NCBI GenBank assembly: GCA_027625915.1
Contig: JANTQA010000012.1
Location: forward strand, 11,432,501 to 11,496,500
Reading direction: 5' to 3'
DNA length: 64,000 nt
From: Anaeramoeba flamelloides
Lineage: Eukaryota > Metamonada > Anaeramoebidae
Shown here: piece by piece, positions 9,881-20,310 of the stretch
How the letters are laid out: each line of letters begins with the position of its first letter
Numbering within the stretch: position 1 is the first letter of the stretch
The notes under the pieces: generated by a model
The model's database searches: none
Seen by the model: only the letters and a program-made list of their open reading frames with translations
What the model was told of the DNA's origin: nothing
Translations under genes and position numbers: made by a program

Positions 9881-11395
9881 TTATTTCTTGTTTTCCTTCC
9901 TAACATTCCCACCATTCCTTTTATTATTCCTCTTTTTATCGTTATCAATTTTTGTTAATGATTGTGATTGATTATTATTAATTATTGTAGCACCAAAGTG
10001 TTTAATTACTGAAATGAATTCCTGGAAGGCGAATGGGCTATGGAATTGAATGAATTCGAGAGAGTTATTAAATTGTATTTCAGCTTGGCTAAACTTGGAT
10101 TTCTTTAAATTATTTAGAGTTTTTCTTACAGCAATTTTATTTACAGGGAAAGTCGAAATGACCGCAAATTTGTGTCTCAGTTCAATGATTTTAGAATTGA
10201 CGAATAATGTTGCGACTTGGTTAGCTAAGGTAACTTCCCATTGCAATTCAAAAAAATTTTCAAAATTTTTCATTACTTTAAATTTTTGAGCAAAGCGCCT
10301 GCAACCTCTTTTACTTTCAAAGGAAAGATAAATTGAGAAATCATTATAAATTTTCAAGCATGCAACGGAATCCTGAATTGGGCGTAAAAATAAATTACAG
10401 TCCCGTAAGTTATTTAAAGAAATAATAAACTTTCTTGTATTCGATTGTATTAATATTGAATTCTGATCAATTTTCAGTATTGCATTTTCCACATTTTCTG
10501 TTAACTGTGGATTTATTAGATGAATAACAAACATCCTCGATCCATCTTTTTGTGTAAAATCATTTTTATTTAAAAAATAATCCTCACCAGCAAATTGTTT
10601 ACCAACTTGAGTGAATTGTATTAAGGCCTTTGAAGCAATTTTTTGAACATACTTATTTATTAATTTGTTGACTTGATAATTTTTCTGTTCTAAAATTGCT
10701 GATTTAATTTTTCGAATATTTAATTTATTATATGAATAAAAAATTAATTCATTTCCTTCCTCGCCTTCTCCTTCTCCTTCACCCCCACCTCCACCTTCAT
10801 TATCATTTATATTTTTGTTTTCACGACCCCTATTTTCTTTCAAATTATGATTATGAGTATGGATATTATTATAATTGTTATATAATTTACAAATCACTTG
10901 AAATAATGTTGTGAATTCATCTCTTTCTTCAGGATTTTGAAACAAGATTAATAAATATTCCTTATTAATTTTCATTAAAAATAATCTTTTATTTTTAGGA
11001 TGCAAATAAATTTTTATTTGATTTGCTTTTATTTTAAAAAATTTATCAGATAATTTAATTTTGATATGGGAATATTGTAATTTTAATTTACCACTTGAAA
11101 TAATGGTTAAATAATTATCAAGCAAAAAGACCTTGAATTTCTTTGTTAAAGTATCTATTGCATGTTGACTACTTGATATAAATTGTTGAGTAATCCTGTT
11201 TTGTTTGTAAAGTATACTTTGCTTATAAAATTCCTCTAATAAAAGTTCATCATCAAAATAGATTTTATTTGAATCAATGATTATTTTTTTTTTATTTGTT
11301 ATATGCTTTTTGATTTTAAAATTATTAATAAATTGTAAATAAAAACCAACTTTCTTTATTTCTCTTACCTTATCTCTAACATTTTTATTCGCCAC
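9881..11395 (-). CDS. PH-like repeat protein, C-terminal part (frame 3 of a probable single gene)
   Basis: A 504-residue frame. It holds at least three beta-rich units of about 110 residues that look like PH-fold domains: TKKFKVFLLDNYLTIISSGK through ERDEFTTLFQVI (near residues 85-175), SRMFVIHLINPQLTENVENA through RRFAQKFKVM (near 285-375), and QWEVTLANQVATLFVNSKII through FQEFISVIKHFGA (near 385-470). Each ends in a hydrophobic helix, as in PH domains. A Glu/Gly-rich low-complexity linker lies near 195-215. The frame overlaps the preceding one by 31 bp and opens inside a long C/T (G/A on the coding strand) homopolymer near 11406-11429. I therefore read it as the continuation of the gene that starts at 16625. 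Specific binding partners cannot be predicted. Confidence 0.6.
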   Translation of the reverse strand: MANKNVRDKVREIKKVGFYLQFINNFKIKKHITNKKKIIIDSNKIYFDDELLLEEFYKQSILYKQNRITQQFISSSQHAIDTLTKKFKVFLLDNYLTIISSGKLKLQYSHIKIKLSDKFFKIKANQIKIYLHPKNKRLFLMKINKEYLLILFQNPEERDEFTTLFQVICKLYNNYNNIHTHNHNLKENRGRENKNINDNEGGGGGEGEGEGEEGNELIFYSYNKLNIRKIKSAILEQKNYQVNKLINKYVQKIASKALIQFTQVGKQFAGEDYFLNKNDFTQKDGSRMFVIHLINPQLTENVENAILKIDQNSILIQSNTRKFIISLNNLRDCNLFLRPIQDSVACLKIYNDFSIYLSFESKRGCRRFAQKFKVMKNFENFFELQWEVTLANQVATLFVNSKIIELRHKFAVISTFPVNKIAVRKTLNNLKKSKFSQAEIQFNNSLEFIQFHSPFAFQEFISVIKHFGATIINNNQSQSLTKIDNDKKRNNKRNGGNVRKENKK

Positions 11396-13194
11396 CCCTT
11401 TAACTCCCCCCCCCCCTTTTTTTTTTTTTCAATTTCTGTTATTTTAATACCATTTTTATTTAATAATATCTTAATGTCGAGAAAATTTTTAATTTTTTTT
11501 GTTCTTAATTTACTTTTGGTTCTTCTTTTACTTTTGCTTCTACTTTTTTTTTCAACATATCTAATTATTCTCAACTTTGCCTGATAATTCCATTCATCTA
11601 ATTTATTTCTTATTTGATTTTTATTTACACTTAAAGAACTACTCATTTCTATATTATCATCTAATTGCTCATTAGGTATCATTTTGTTAGATAATTCAAA
11701 AATGAATTTATCAAAATTTTTTTGTTCAGGAAAGAAGCAATATTTTTTTTTCAATTTTTTGTTCATATTAAAATATTTAATTTCAATTATTCGATTTATT
11801 TGATTATTAAAAGAGATTTTAAAATCATTTTTTAAATAATTCAATTTTTTTGTTTTATTTTTCATTTCAAAATATAATAATAAATATTCATGGGAATTTA
11901 AATCAATAATAACATTAGATAAAATCGATAAATCATCTTTTAAACTTATTAATTTATATTGTAAAGGATCTTTAATATTATAATTAAAAATTTTTTCGAA
12001 ATAGATTTTTTTATTTTTTTTATTCTTTTTATTATTAATTAAATGATCATTTTTATTAATATTCATTTGTTTATTTTCAATTTTAATTTCATTTTTTTTC
12101 AAAGATAATTTTATATTATCATTTTCTTTTTCTTTTTTGATTTCTGGTATTTTTTTGATTTCGTTCTCTTTTTTAATTCCCTCTTCCCCTTCTTCTTTCC
12201 TTTCCTTTTTGATTCCACTATTCTTATCTCTTCCCCCCCTTTCATCTTTATTTTCTTTTTTTGTAATATTTATTATTGTGGATTTAATTGTATTCCTGTC
12301 ATTTTCTTTACCTTTTTCTTTTTTCCCCTTTCCCCCTCTTTCATCTCTGTTTTCTTTTTTTGCAATATTTATTATTGGCGATTTAATTTTCTTATTATTA
12401 TTTTCTTTAATGGCCTTTTCTTGATTCAAGTAATTATTTTTTAATTCTTTAATATTTTTTCTAATTATTCTCATAAAATCCCCTCTTTCGGATCTAGATT
12501 GGAAATAAATTTTTTGAATAATTTTTTCTTTCGAAAAGATTTCTAATATATTTACTTTATCAAAATTTGGTACTAAATCAATTTCTAATAAATTGAAAAA
12601 AATAACCTTTTTACACGTATAAAGGATTAACTTATCTTTGTATATTTCGATTAACCCTCTGGAAACTATTTGTATACCTCTTTCAATTATCCCGATTTGT
12701 AAAGTTTTTAAAATACCAACTTTTTGAGATATTATTTGAATTCTCGTATCATCTTCATCGATATAATCATTACCCTTATCATCAATTTTAAATTTATTTT
12801 TATTAAATAAATTCATAAAATTACGCGATTGAATATTATCTCTAAAGGTAAAAATAAATTTTAATTTTTTTTTAAATTTATTTTTTAAACTGAGAAATAT
12901 TATTTTTTTATCTGATTTTTGATATTTTAAAGAATGGTTTAAAATTTTTGTTTCTATGATAATTGAGTTTTGATTATTTATAAAAATTTTTTTGTCAAGT
13001 ATTAATACAGTCGATAAACCAAAATATTTATTATTTATCATTATTTTTACTTGGAATTTTTCGGGCAAATCGTTTTTATAATTAATTAAACATCTATCTT
13101 TTGCAATTGTAAAATAATTATAAATTTTATTAATAATATGTTCATTTTCAAAATTTAATATAATTGATTTTTTATAATTAATTATTTTTATCAT
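11365..13194 (-). CDS. PH-like repeat protein, middle part (frame 2 of a probable single gene)
   Basis: A 609-residue frame from its first ATG, but it stays open upstream to about 13313, reading NPLFEQIRRFYYNNNIKFLY before that ATG. The peptide has PH-like beta units near residues 45-135 (FQVKIMINNKYFGLSTVLIL) and 150-245 (RIQIISQKVGILKTLQIGII through SRSERGDFMRIIRKNI), then a long Lys/Glu-rich linker and another beta unit (YKLISLKDDLSILSNVIIDL). It ends in a KKKKGGG stretch where an A run meets a G run. The gradual fade into low-complexity residues there, and the resumption of PH-like sequence in the next frame, argue for a slipped homopolymer rather than a true stop. Confidence 0.6.
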   Translation of the reverse strand: MIKIINYKKSIILNFENEHIINKIYNYFTIAKDRCLINYKNDLPEKFQVKIMINNKYFGLSTVLILDKKIFINNQNSIIIETKILNHSLKYQKSDKKIIFLSLKNKFKKKLKFIFTFRDNIQSRNFMNLFNKNKFKIDDKGNDYIDEDDTRIQIISQKVGILKTLQIGIIERGIQIVSRGLIEIYKDKLILYTCKKVIFFNLLEIDLVPNFDKVNILEIFSKEKIIQKIYFQSRSERGDFMRIIRKNIKELKNNYLNQEKAIKENNNKKIKSPIINIAKKENRDERGGKGKKEKGKENDRNTIKSTIINITKKENKDERGGRDKNSGIKKERKEEGEEGIKKENEIKKIPEIKKEKENDNIKLSLKKNEIKIENKQMNINKNDHLINNKKNKKNKKIYFEKIFNYNIKDPLQYKLISLKDDLSILSNVIIDLNSHEYLLLYFEMKNKTKKLNYLKNDFKISFNNQINRIIEIKYFNMNKKLKKKYCFFPEQKNFDKFIFELSNKMIPNEQLDDNIEMSSSLSVNKNQIRNKLDEWNYQAKLRIIRYVEKKSRSKSKRRTKSKLRTKKIKNFLDIKILLNKNGIKITEIEKKKKGGGELKGWRIKMLEIR

Positions 13195-13881
13195 TTTACC
13201 ATTATCATCGTCATCATCATCATTATTATTGCCCAGATATAAAAATTTAATATTATTATTATAATAAAATCTTCTAATTTGTTCAAAGAGTGGATTTCTA
13301 AATGATCTGCTTTAATTATTAATTCAGAATTTAATCTTCCAAAAAAAATAATCCAATTACAATTAAATTTTTTTAATTGGAATTGTTTTAATTCCAAATA
13401 TCTTTCTCTTTTTGTATAAAATTCTGAAATGAAGTAATTTTTTTTTATTAAATTTTCAAAATGTAGTATGATAAATTGTGTTTGATCTAAATATAATTTT
13501 ATTATATTTTCAATATTTTGCTCAAGACTAATTATTGAATAAATATTGTATATCTTTTCTAATTGCCAGTTTTGTGTATCAATTTTAACGCTGGTTTCAC
13601 TTAGAGATATTTTAATTATCCCCTCATATTCTGAATTGACATTAATTAGTTTTATAAAATAGGTACTTTGCAATGGGACGTTATCATGCTGGATGGTAAA
13701 TAGTTTTTTATAAAAAATCGTTTTTGTGTTATAATTTATTGGTTTTTTTTGTTGGAAAAGAAATGGCTTTGAATTCGATTGATATTCTACCTGGAATGAA
13801 TTTAATATTTCTTTTGTATTTATCATTTGATCATCATCATTTTCGTCTTCATTATCATCCTTGTTATCAACATCAATTCGG

Positions 13882-13944
<63 letters not shown>

Positions 13945-14593
13945 TTGTTGTTGTTGTTATTGTTATTATTATTATTATTATTGTATTTGTTGCCGTTGCT
14001 GTTCTTAGGACAATTATTGATATTTTTCTTATTTTTATTATTTATTTTGTTATCATTTTCATTTTTTTGATCTTCTTTATTGGGAAAAGAAATCCAATTT
14101 ATTTTAATTTTATTATCTTTTATTAAATTTATATTTAAAAAATTGTCTAAACAATTTAGTATTAAATCCCTTTCCATTGTATTATTAGTAATAAATATTA
14201 AATTATTATTTTTTTTCATTTTTATTAAAAAAATATTTGAATTAAAAAAATGTGATCGAATTAATATAATATTTGTTAATAAAATTTCAAACAATAATGT
14301 ATTATTGGTTGCTTTAACAATTAATTTATTTCCGTTATTATCAAAATTATAATCAAACACTAGATTAATATTTTTTGTTTGATTTTCAATCAATAATAAT
14401 TTCATTCGAAAATTAAATGATTTTTTTTTAATAATCTTTTTGATTTTATTTTCAAGTATTTTTTGTTGACATTTAATAAATTGCAATTCAAATTTCTTTT
14501 TAAATCTAATATTTTCAAAATAAAAATTAATTGGGAAATCGTCTTTATATTCCTCAAAAAAATTAAAATCAAAATTATTATTATTATTATTAA

Positions 14594-14627
<34 letters not shown>

Positions 14628-16625
14628 ATAATTATTATTTGGATTTATATTACTAGTAAAATTAAATTCTGAAATAGATGTATTTTTTAATATTTTTTGA
14701 ATAGTTAAGGATTTTTTTGTATTCACGAATTCAGTTAAAAAGATTTCTTTAGATATTTTTTCTTCTAATTTATTTATTTCATTTTCACTTTTAAAATATA
14801 TTGTTTCATTTATTTTTTTTTTAAATGACTTAAAATTACCTTTTTTGAAATTTTTAAATTTTATAGATTTTGATTCTTTATTAAATTTGAATTTATTTTT
14901 CTTTTCATTTTTATTTATCGAATTCATATAATTAAATCCATTTAAAACTTCAAAAATTAGATCTCTTTTTAAAGAACTTCTACAATCTATTAGAAAAACA
15001 AAATTTTCATTTGATTTCATTTGATTTTTTTCTTTCTTATTTTTATTATTTCCAGTGTTTAGCTCGCTATCTAAACTTGGTTTTATTTCTAAATGTAAAT
15101 AATCATTATTTGTTTTTTCTTTGAAAACTTGTAAAAGAAATGCGCCCCAGGATACTTTTGTAATTATATTTTTTTTCATATTTAATTGTAATGTTTTTTG
15201 ATCTATTATTAACGTGCCTTTCACTGGCTTTTTTTTTGGTAAAACTATTCTAACTATGAACATGGATCTATTCCGAATCCATGAACGAGTAATTAATATT
15301 TTTCTTTCAATATCCTCTCCTAAAATTTTCCCATATGATCTAATATTACCTATTCGAAGTGATCGGTAATTTTGAATCATTAAAATAGTGTTATAAAGAA
15401 TGTAGGTTTGTTGTTCAGAATTACAATAAAATCTTAATTCAAAATTTTCTTTTAATTTAAATAATAATACCCTGTTGTTTGATTTGCTTCTATGAATTGT
15501 CATTGTTTGAAATTGCTTTCGGTTTAATTTAAGAGATTCATTACCAAGCGTTTGTAAAAATAATTGTTCACCTTTAATCATCAAAATTATTGGTATTAAA
15601 CTTTCTTTTTTCCCAGATTTGGGATTTGAAATCATTTCTAAAACAAAAAAGGATTCATCATTGAAAAATTCTTTAGTAATCTTGTTAATACAGTTTTGCT
15701 TTTCTTTTTCATTCTCTGGATAATTACCCCAATTCTTTGATTCATTTAAACTCATAAAATCAGAATAATCTTTTAAATTTGATTCCTTTTCAATTGAAAA
15801 ATCTTGAAAATTTTCATTAATGTCATGGTTTTTTGTTAAAAGTGAAATTTGTTTCTTCTCACTAGAGTTCTTGTTTTTTTTTTTATTATTATTACTGACA
15901 TTCATTGATAAGGTTTTGTGCTTTTCTTCTTTTTTGTTATTATTTCCAAAATTCATCGATAGGGTTTTTGGTTTGTTTTCTTTTTTATCATTGCCAAAAC
16001 TCATCGATAGGGTTTTCGGTTTGTTTTCTTCTTTTTTGTGATTACTAAAATTCATTGATAGAGTTTTTGGTTTTTCTTCTTTTTTGTCATTATTTCCAAA
16101 ATTCATTGATAGGGTTTTAGGTTTGTTTTCTTCTTTTTCTTTGTCATTACCAAAACTCATTGATAGGGTTTTTGGTTTGTTTTCTTCTTGTTTATCATTA
16201 TTTCCAAAATTAATTGAGAGGGTTTTTGACTTTTCTTTTTTTTTGTCATTATTTCTAAAATTCATTGAGAGGGACTTAGGTTTGTTTTCTTCTTTTTTTT
16301 GTTGTTGTGATTTGTTCAACTGTAGGGAATTTGTTTTTGGACTCGATCGACTGACAAGTACTTGATTTTTGTTCAGCTTTTTTTTGAGTCTTACATTCTG
16401 AAAGGTAGGTGAAAAATAGATCTTGTGTGAATTTTCAGAGGAAGAAGAGTCGCTTGTGTTAGGACTATTCTCTTCAGTCTCAATTGTAGACTGATCAGAA
16501 TTTTGTGATCTGGAATAACTTGTTTCAGATGTTTCATCGCTTCCTTGTTGAGATAACGCAGAATTGCTTTTTTTAAAAGCCTTTTTTTTCTTTTTTTTTT
16601 TCTTTTGTGGCCTTGGACATGCCAT
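13191..16625 (-). CDS. PH-like repeat protein, N-terminal part (start of a probable single gene of about 2,250 aa)
   Basis: A 1144-residue frame beginning MACPRPQ with a poly-Lys stretch. Residues about 110-250 carry eight to nine near-identical repeats of about 17-20 residues built on KPKTLSMNFGNNDKKEE. PH-like beta units follow: FFVLEMISNPKSGKKESLIP (near 330-420), SMFIVRIVLPKKKPVKGTLI (near 440-570), NFRMKLLLIENQTKNINLVF (near 745-850), and STYFIKLINVNSEYEGIIKI (near 1000-1100). A fifth unit, NCNWIIFFGRLNSELIIKAD, is cut by the frame end. Poly-Asn spacers (GTT/ATT codon runs at 13880-13980 and near 14580) separate units. The frame ends in low-complexity residues where the minus strand reads CATTTAGAAATCC near 13305; one more T there would join it to the next frame. 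I infer one scaffold of about ten tandem PH-like domains. No enzyme motif is seen. Confidence 0.65.
13880..13980. repeat. Trinucleotide run encoding poly-asparagine
   Basis: Nearly pure GTT repeats (AAC on the coding strand), drifting to ATT, encoding a run of Asn in the PH-like gene. A shorter ATT/AAT run lies at about 14576-14640. Both are in frame and expected to vary in length between strains. Confidence 0.85.
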
Positions 16626-17299
16626 TTGTTGTCATACTTCAGTTTGTTTTCTTTTGTTTGTCTCCCATTTTTTTCCAGTTTGTTTTGTGTTTGAATTTCG
16701 TTTGGAGAGACGTGGACAACTTTTCTTATAAACTTATTTGATTTTACAGCCCGAAGAGGCTTTTGTGAAGTCATCACAAAAATTATAAGAAAGATTAATT
16801 AATAAACAAAAAATCAAAAAGCCTAATAATGAAATTTTTGAGATCAAATTTTGTAATTCCAATTTGTAATTTGGTTAGAAATAGTTTTTTGGACATGCCA
16901 TTTATTATATGTGTTAATTCCCAAAAATTCTTTCTGTTAAATTCTTGAAGAATATTCTTGAATTGAAAAAGAAAAACAAATGAATAAAAACTTTTGTTTT
17001 TTTATTTCTGTTTTCTAAAAAGTTCAATTTCACATTTCTTTGCTAGTCAGAAAATTTGTGAAATCTTGACTTTAGTCTGTTTTTAAGATCTTGAGATTTT
17101 TCATCCAAACAAATTCTGTATTACTTGGAGCTCAAGAAAGAAAAACAAATCTATATATTTTATTACTTTCCATTTTAATCTTTTTCTTTTGTTTAATCTC
17201 TTTTTTCTTCTTTTTGTAATCGAATATTGTCAGAGTAATTTAATTCAGAAATTTTTCACTTTGGGTTGCAATTTATATATAAAAAAAATAAATCTTGTG
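16626..17299. other. Intergenic, upstream of the PH-like gene
   Basis: A/T-rich with no intact reading frame beyond shadows of the gene's 5' end. I see no RNA gene. The boundary at about 17300 is where homology to the repeat copy at 25709 begins. Confidence 0.45.
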
Positions 17300-18533
17300 G
17301 TTCACTATTATAAAAAAATAAAATTGAAAATTTTAAGAAAGATAAAAATATTACTTTCAATTATCATTTCGCCTGTAGTAATTGAGTTTATTTACAATAT
17401 AATCAACATTACATAAGTTCAAATTCTTAAGATTATTTTATTTATGTTAATAGTACTACAATTTTTAAAACTTCAATCATCCAAAAAAAAAGGGTCTATT
17501 TTGGGGTATAAATCTTTAAATCCAGCCTTAAATGAATTGTGGTTAAATTCAACTTTCAGGTATTTAATTTTGTATAGATAATAACTAATAGTTTTGAAAA
17601 TTTTGTATATATCTAACAAAAGAAAAATATAGGAAAAAAAACCTCTGAAGTAAATATTTTAATCTACTAACTTTTCCAGAATTTAAAAGAATCTAGTGAA
17701 ATTCAAGATTTTAAGTCCATTCTTTTCAATTTTTAAAAACTTAAGGAAAGTTTTACATCATTTAAAAGAATAGAGTAAAATCAAAGATTTTACAAATAAA
17801 GAGATAATTCAAGAAATGTTAATGATGTTTTTACAGAATGTAAAAGAATTGAGTAAAAGCTTGGAGTAGACTCTATTCTTTTAAATTTTGCAAAACCTAA
17901 CGAAAAAATCTATGAGTGCCCAACTTTTCCAGAATTCGAAATAATGGAGAAAAATCAAAAATTTTACTCAATTCTTTTAAAATTTAGAAATACTAACGTC
18001 ATTTTTTTTCACCTTTTGGTATAAACCGAAAAGTTTTTAAATTTTTATTTTTTTCAAAAACAAAACAACCTAAGGGAAGTGTCCATCAAGTGCCCAGATT
18101 TTCTTGAGGTTTTCTGTTTTATCTGTAAAGTGTTCTAGGTTTTTTTTACTTTTTGAAATAAACAGATAATTTTAATAAATTTTCGGTTTATTCCGAAAAG
18201 TAAAAAAAACCTAACGAAAATCTATTATTTTTACTAATAAACAAATAACTCAAGAAAAACTAACGGTGGTTTTCCAAAATTTAAAAGAATAGAGTAAAAT
18301 CATATATATTTTACTCTATTCTTTTAAATTCTGGAAAACCTAACGGAAAGTGTCCTAGGTTTTTTTTACTTTTTGGAAAAAACCGAAAATTTTTTAAAAT
18401 TTTCTGTTTCTTTCAAAAATTAAAAAAAACCTAACTGAAAAATCAAAAAAAAAAAATTTTTTTAAATTTAAAACATTAAATTATTTTTTAATAGCACAAA
18501 TTATTGATTCCATATTGGAAATATAATTGTAAC
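17300..18533 (+). repeat. Dispersed repeat family B, copy 1 (contains a hairpin array)
   Basis: Matches 25709-26412 in the same orientation. Shared blocks include TTTCAATTATCATTTC, TACAATATAATCAACATT-like sequence, TAATAGTTTTGAAA near the middle, and TTTAAAACATTAAATTATT at the right end. The copy is longer than its partner because the hairpin array (17671-18440) is expanded here. It is non-coding and its ends are not resolved into inverted repeats. A TTAA-type element adjoins directly on the right at 18535. Confidence 0.7.
17671..18440. repeat. Hairpin array 1: concatenated palindromes with shared linkers
   Basis: Successive imperfect palindromes. One type pairs TTTTCCAGAATTTAAAAG-like arms with CTTTTAAATTCTGGAAAA. 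A second pairs GGTTTTTTTTACTTTTTGG with its complement ending AGTAAAAAAAACC. Units are joined by linkers of the form CCTAACGGAAAGTGTCCTAGG or AAGTGTCCATCAAGTGCCC. At least five hairpins follow each other. Related arrays occur at 26050-26335 and 53316-53717. No reading frame is present. Confidence 0.75.
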
Positions 18534-18538
18534 TTTAA

Positions 18539-19085
18539 GTGGTCAATGCTACCCCATCTTAGTCTAAGAATATATTATGTTATATATTAGAAGTAAAAGA
18601 TTTAATGATCCATGGTTCATTAAAATTCATTATAATGATTATTGGACATAAAAGTATTAGATTTTATAATAAGGATCACTAGTAAAAATATTAATATGGA
18701 AAATTTTTTAAATTCCTTTTCCAAATTAAAGAACAGAAACAAATGATATGATTTCAATATTTAAATAATTTAAATTAGAACTCCGAAAAATAAATCCTTT
18801 TTTTTATTTTTTAATTCCAAGGATTTAGATGATAATCAATAAAATGAAAACTAAAAGTGACATTAGTATTGTTTTCTTTTTATAAAGTTTGTTGTATCAT
18901 CAATATATTTACTAATATAGGAAAAATGATTTGACAAAATGATCTCTTGTAATTTATTGATTTTTTCAAAAAATGAGACTTTTAGCAACTAATCGATATT
19001 TCTAGACCAATTTAAGACAGATATATATCTTCTTTTAAGTCTTGGTATTGATGGTTTGAAACTTTAAATATGTATCAAAATGAGT
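18539..19085. mobile_element. TTAA-site MITE family (piggyBac-like), truncated copy 1
   Basis: Starts after a TTAA (18535-18538) with GTGGTCAATGCTACCCC, a diverged version of the GGGATTAGCGTCACC end of the copy at 23773. It then aligns through blocks such as AATTCCTTTTCCAAATTAAA and the region around TCATCAATATATTTACTAA. The right end is missing, cut near 19085 where a different repeat begins. Much more diverged than the 23.8-kb copy. Confidence 0.65.
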
Positions 19086-19109
19086 ATATATATAAATTAT
19101 TTTTCAAAA

Positions 19110-19560
19110 ATTTTGACTCACTTTATAATGTCAATGGGAAATTTTTTTTGATGGTTTCTTTCATATTCATATCAAAAAAATATTTTCCATTTTTTTGGAT
19201 CAGAATCATTTTTTCTAATTTTGCTAATTTTAGTTTTTTTCAAATTTTTTTTTTTTCTTTTTTCTTTTTTGTTTTTTTTTTTTTGATACTTTTTTGTTTT
19301 TAACAGAAGATACAAGTAGAAAAAAAAAAAATATTTGAAAAGACCAATAATTGCTAACAAAAATGATTTTAATTATTAGCCAAAAATTTTCTTGTTAATT
19401 CATTTCCATGGAAACCAGAGTAATAAAAAATCAGTCATGTGCATTTCAAAAATTGTGACACACTTTGTTTTAGTTTTTAATTTTTTTGAAACATAATTCA
19501 TTTGTAAATTTTTCTTTTATTGCAAGATCTCAAGTCAATTGATAAAAAGGTGTTATTCTA
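19110..19560 (+). repeat. Dispersed repeat family D, copy 1 (pyrimidine-rich)
   Basis: A long T-rich pyrimidine tract (19200-19300) is followed by a conserved core that also occurs at 59480-60080. Shared words are TTTTTTGATAC, GATCAAGTGG/GATACAAGTAG, AAAGACCAATAAT-like sequence and TTTCAAAAATTGTGAC(A/T)CAC. Non-coding and of unknown class. Confidence 0.6.
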
Positions 19561-20310
19561 ATATTTTTATTGATAAAGTAAAAAATGTTTGTAAATAAAA
19601 ATCATATTTATTTCAATTGTGATTTTATTTTGATCTTTATCTGAAGATCAAAATGAACATTTTTGTTTTTCTCAATATATCACAAGAATTCGAGTTTTTC
19701 TATTTTTTTCGAAAATATATTGTTTTATTAGTTTTCTTTCAGACATATATCAACTATTCTTGGATCTTTATTATTATTCTTTTTTCTTATTTTATCTTCA
19801 AAGGTCAATTATAAAAAATAATTGATATTTGAAAAAAATTTTGCCCGCCTTTGACTGAAACAAAGTTTAATTATATAGATATATAAATATACAAGCTTAA
19901 ACAACAAAAAATCTTGCAAGTATTTTAAAATCGATAATAGGTGCCTTAATTATTAAATAAAGGCATTTAATATTCATACACTTATGATAAAAAAAAAAAA
20001 AAAACGATTTAATACACTAATGTAACATAGTAGATTTCAAATCCTTTTTTTTTCCTTTACCTGAACCAAATTGTAAAATTAACAAAATACTTTTCAAATT
20101 GAAAAGACATATGAAGATTGTTTCAAATATAGTTTTTTATAATTTTTATTTATTTTTTTAAAAAATTCTCATTCCTTTTTTGGTGTTTATGTAATAAAAA
20201 AAACACTATTTTTTAGATTTCAAGAGGCTAAAACAGTTAATAAAAAAAAAATTGAAAAAAATTGAAAAAAAAAAACAAAAAAAAATACAGAAATTGGAAT
20301 GAAAGACATA
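19561..20310. other. Intergenic, 3' of the SYAP1-like gene
   Basis: A/T-rich with homopolymer runs and no intact frame. A short imperfect palindrome, TGATCTTTATCTGAAGATCA, lies near 19631. Nothing else is recognisable. Confidence 0.45.

Noticed and set aside
13191-13194. ATGA start/stop overlap suggesting translational coupling
   Set aside because: Coupling of this kind is a bacterial feature. The protein pattern continues upstream of this ATG in the second frame, so the overlap is incidental.
13724-14126. Plus-strand Cys-, Val- and Leu-runs over the GTT tract
   Set aside because: Antisense translation of the poly-Asn codons of the PH-like gene.
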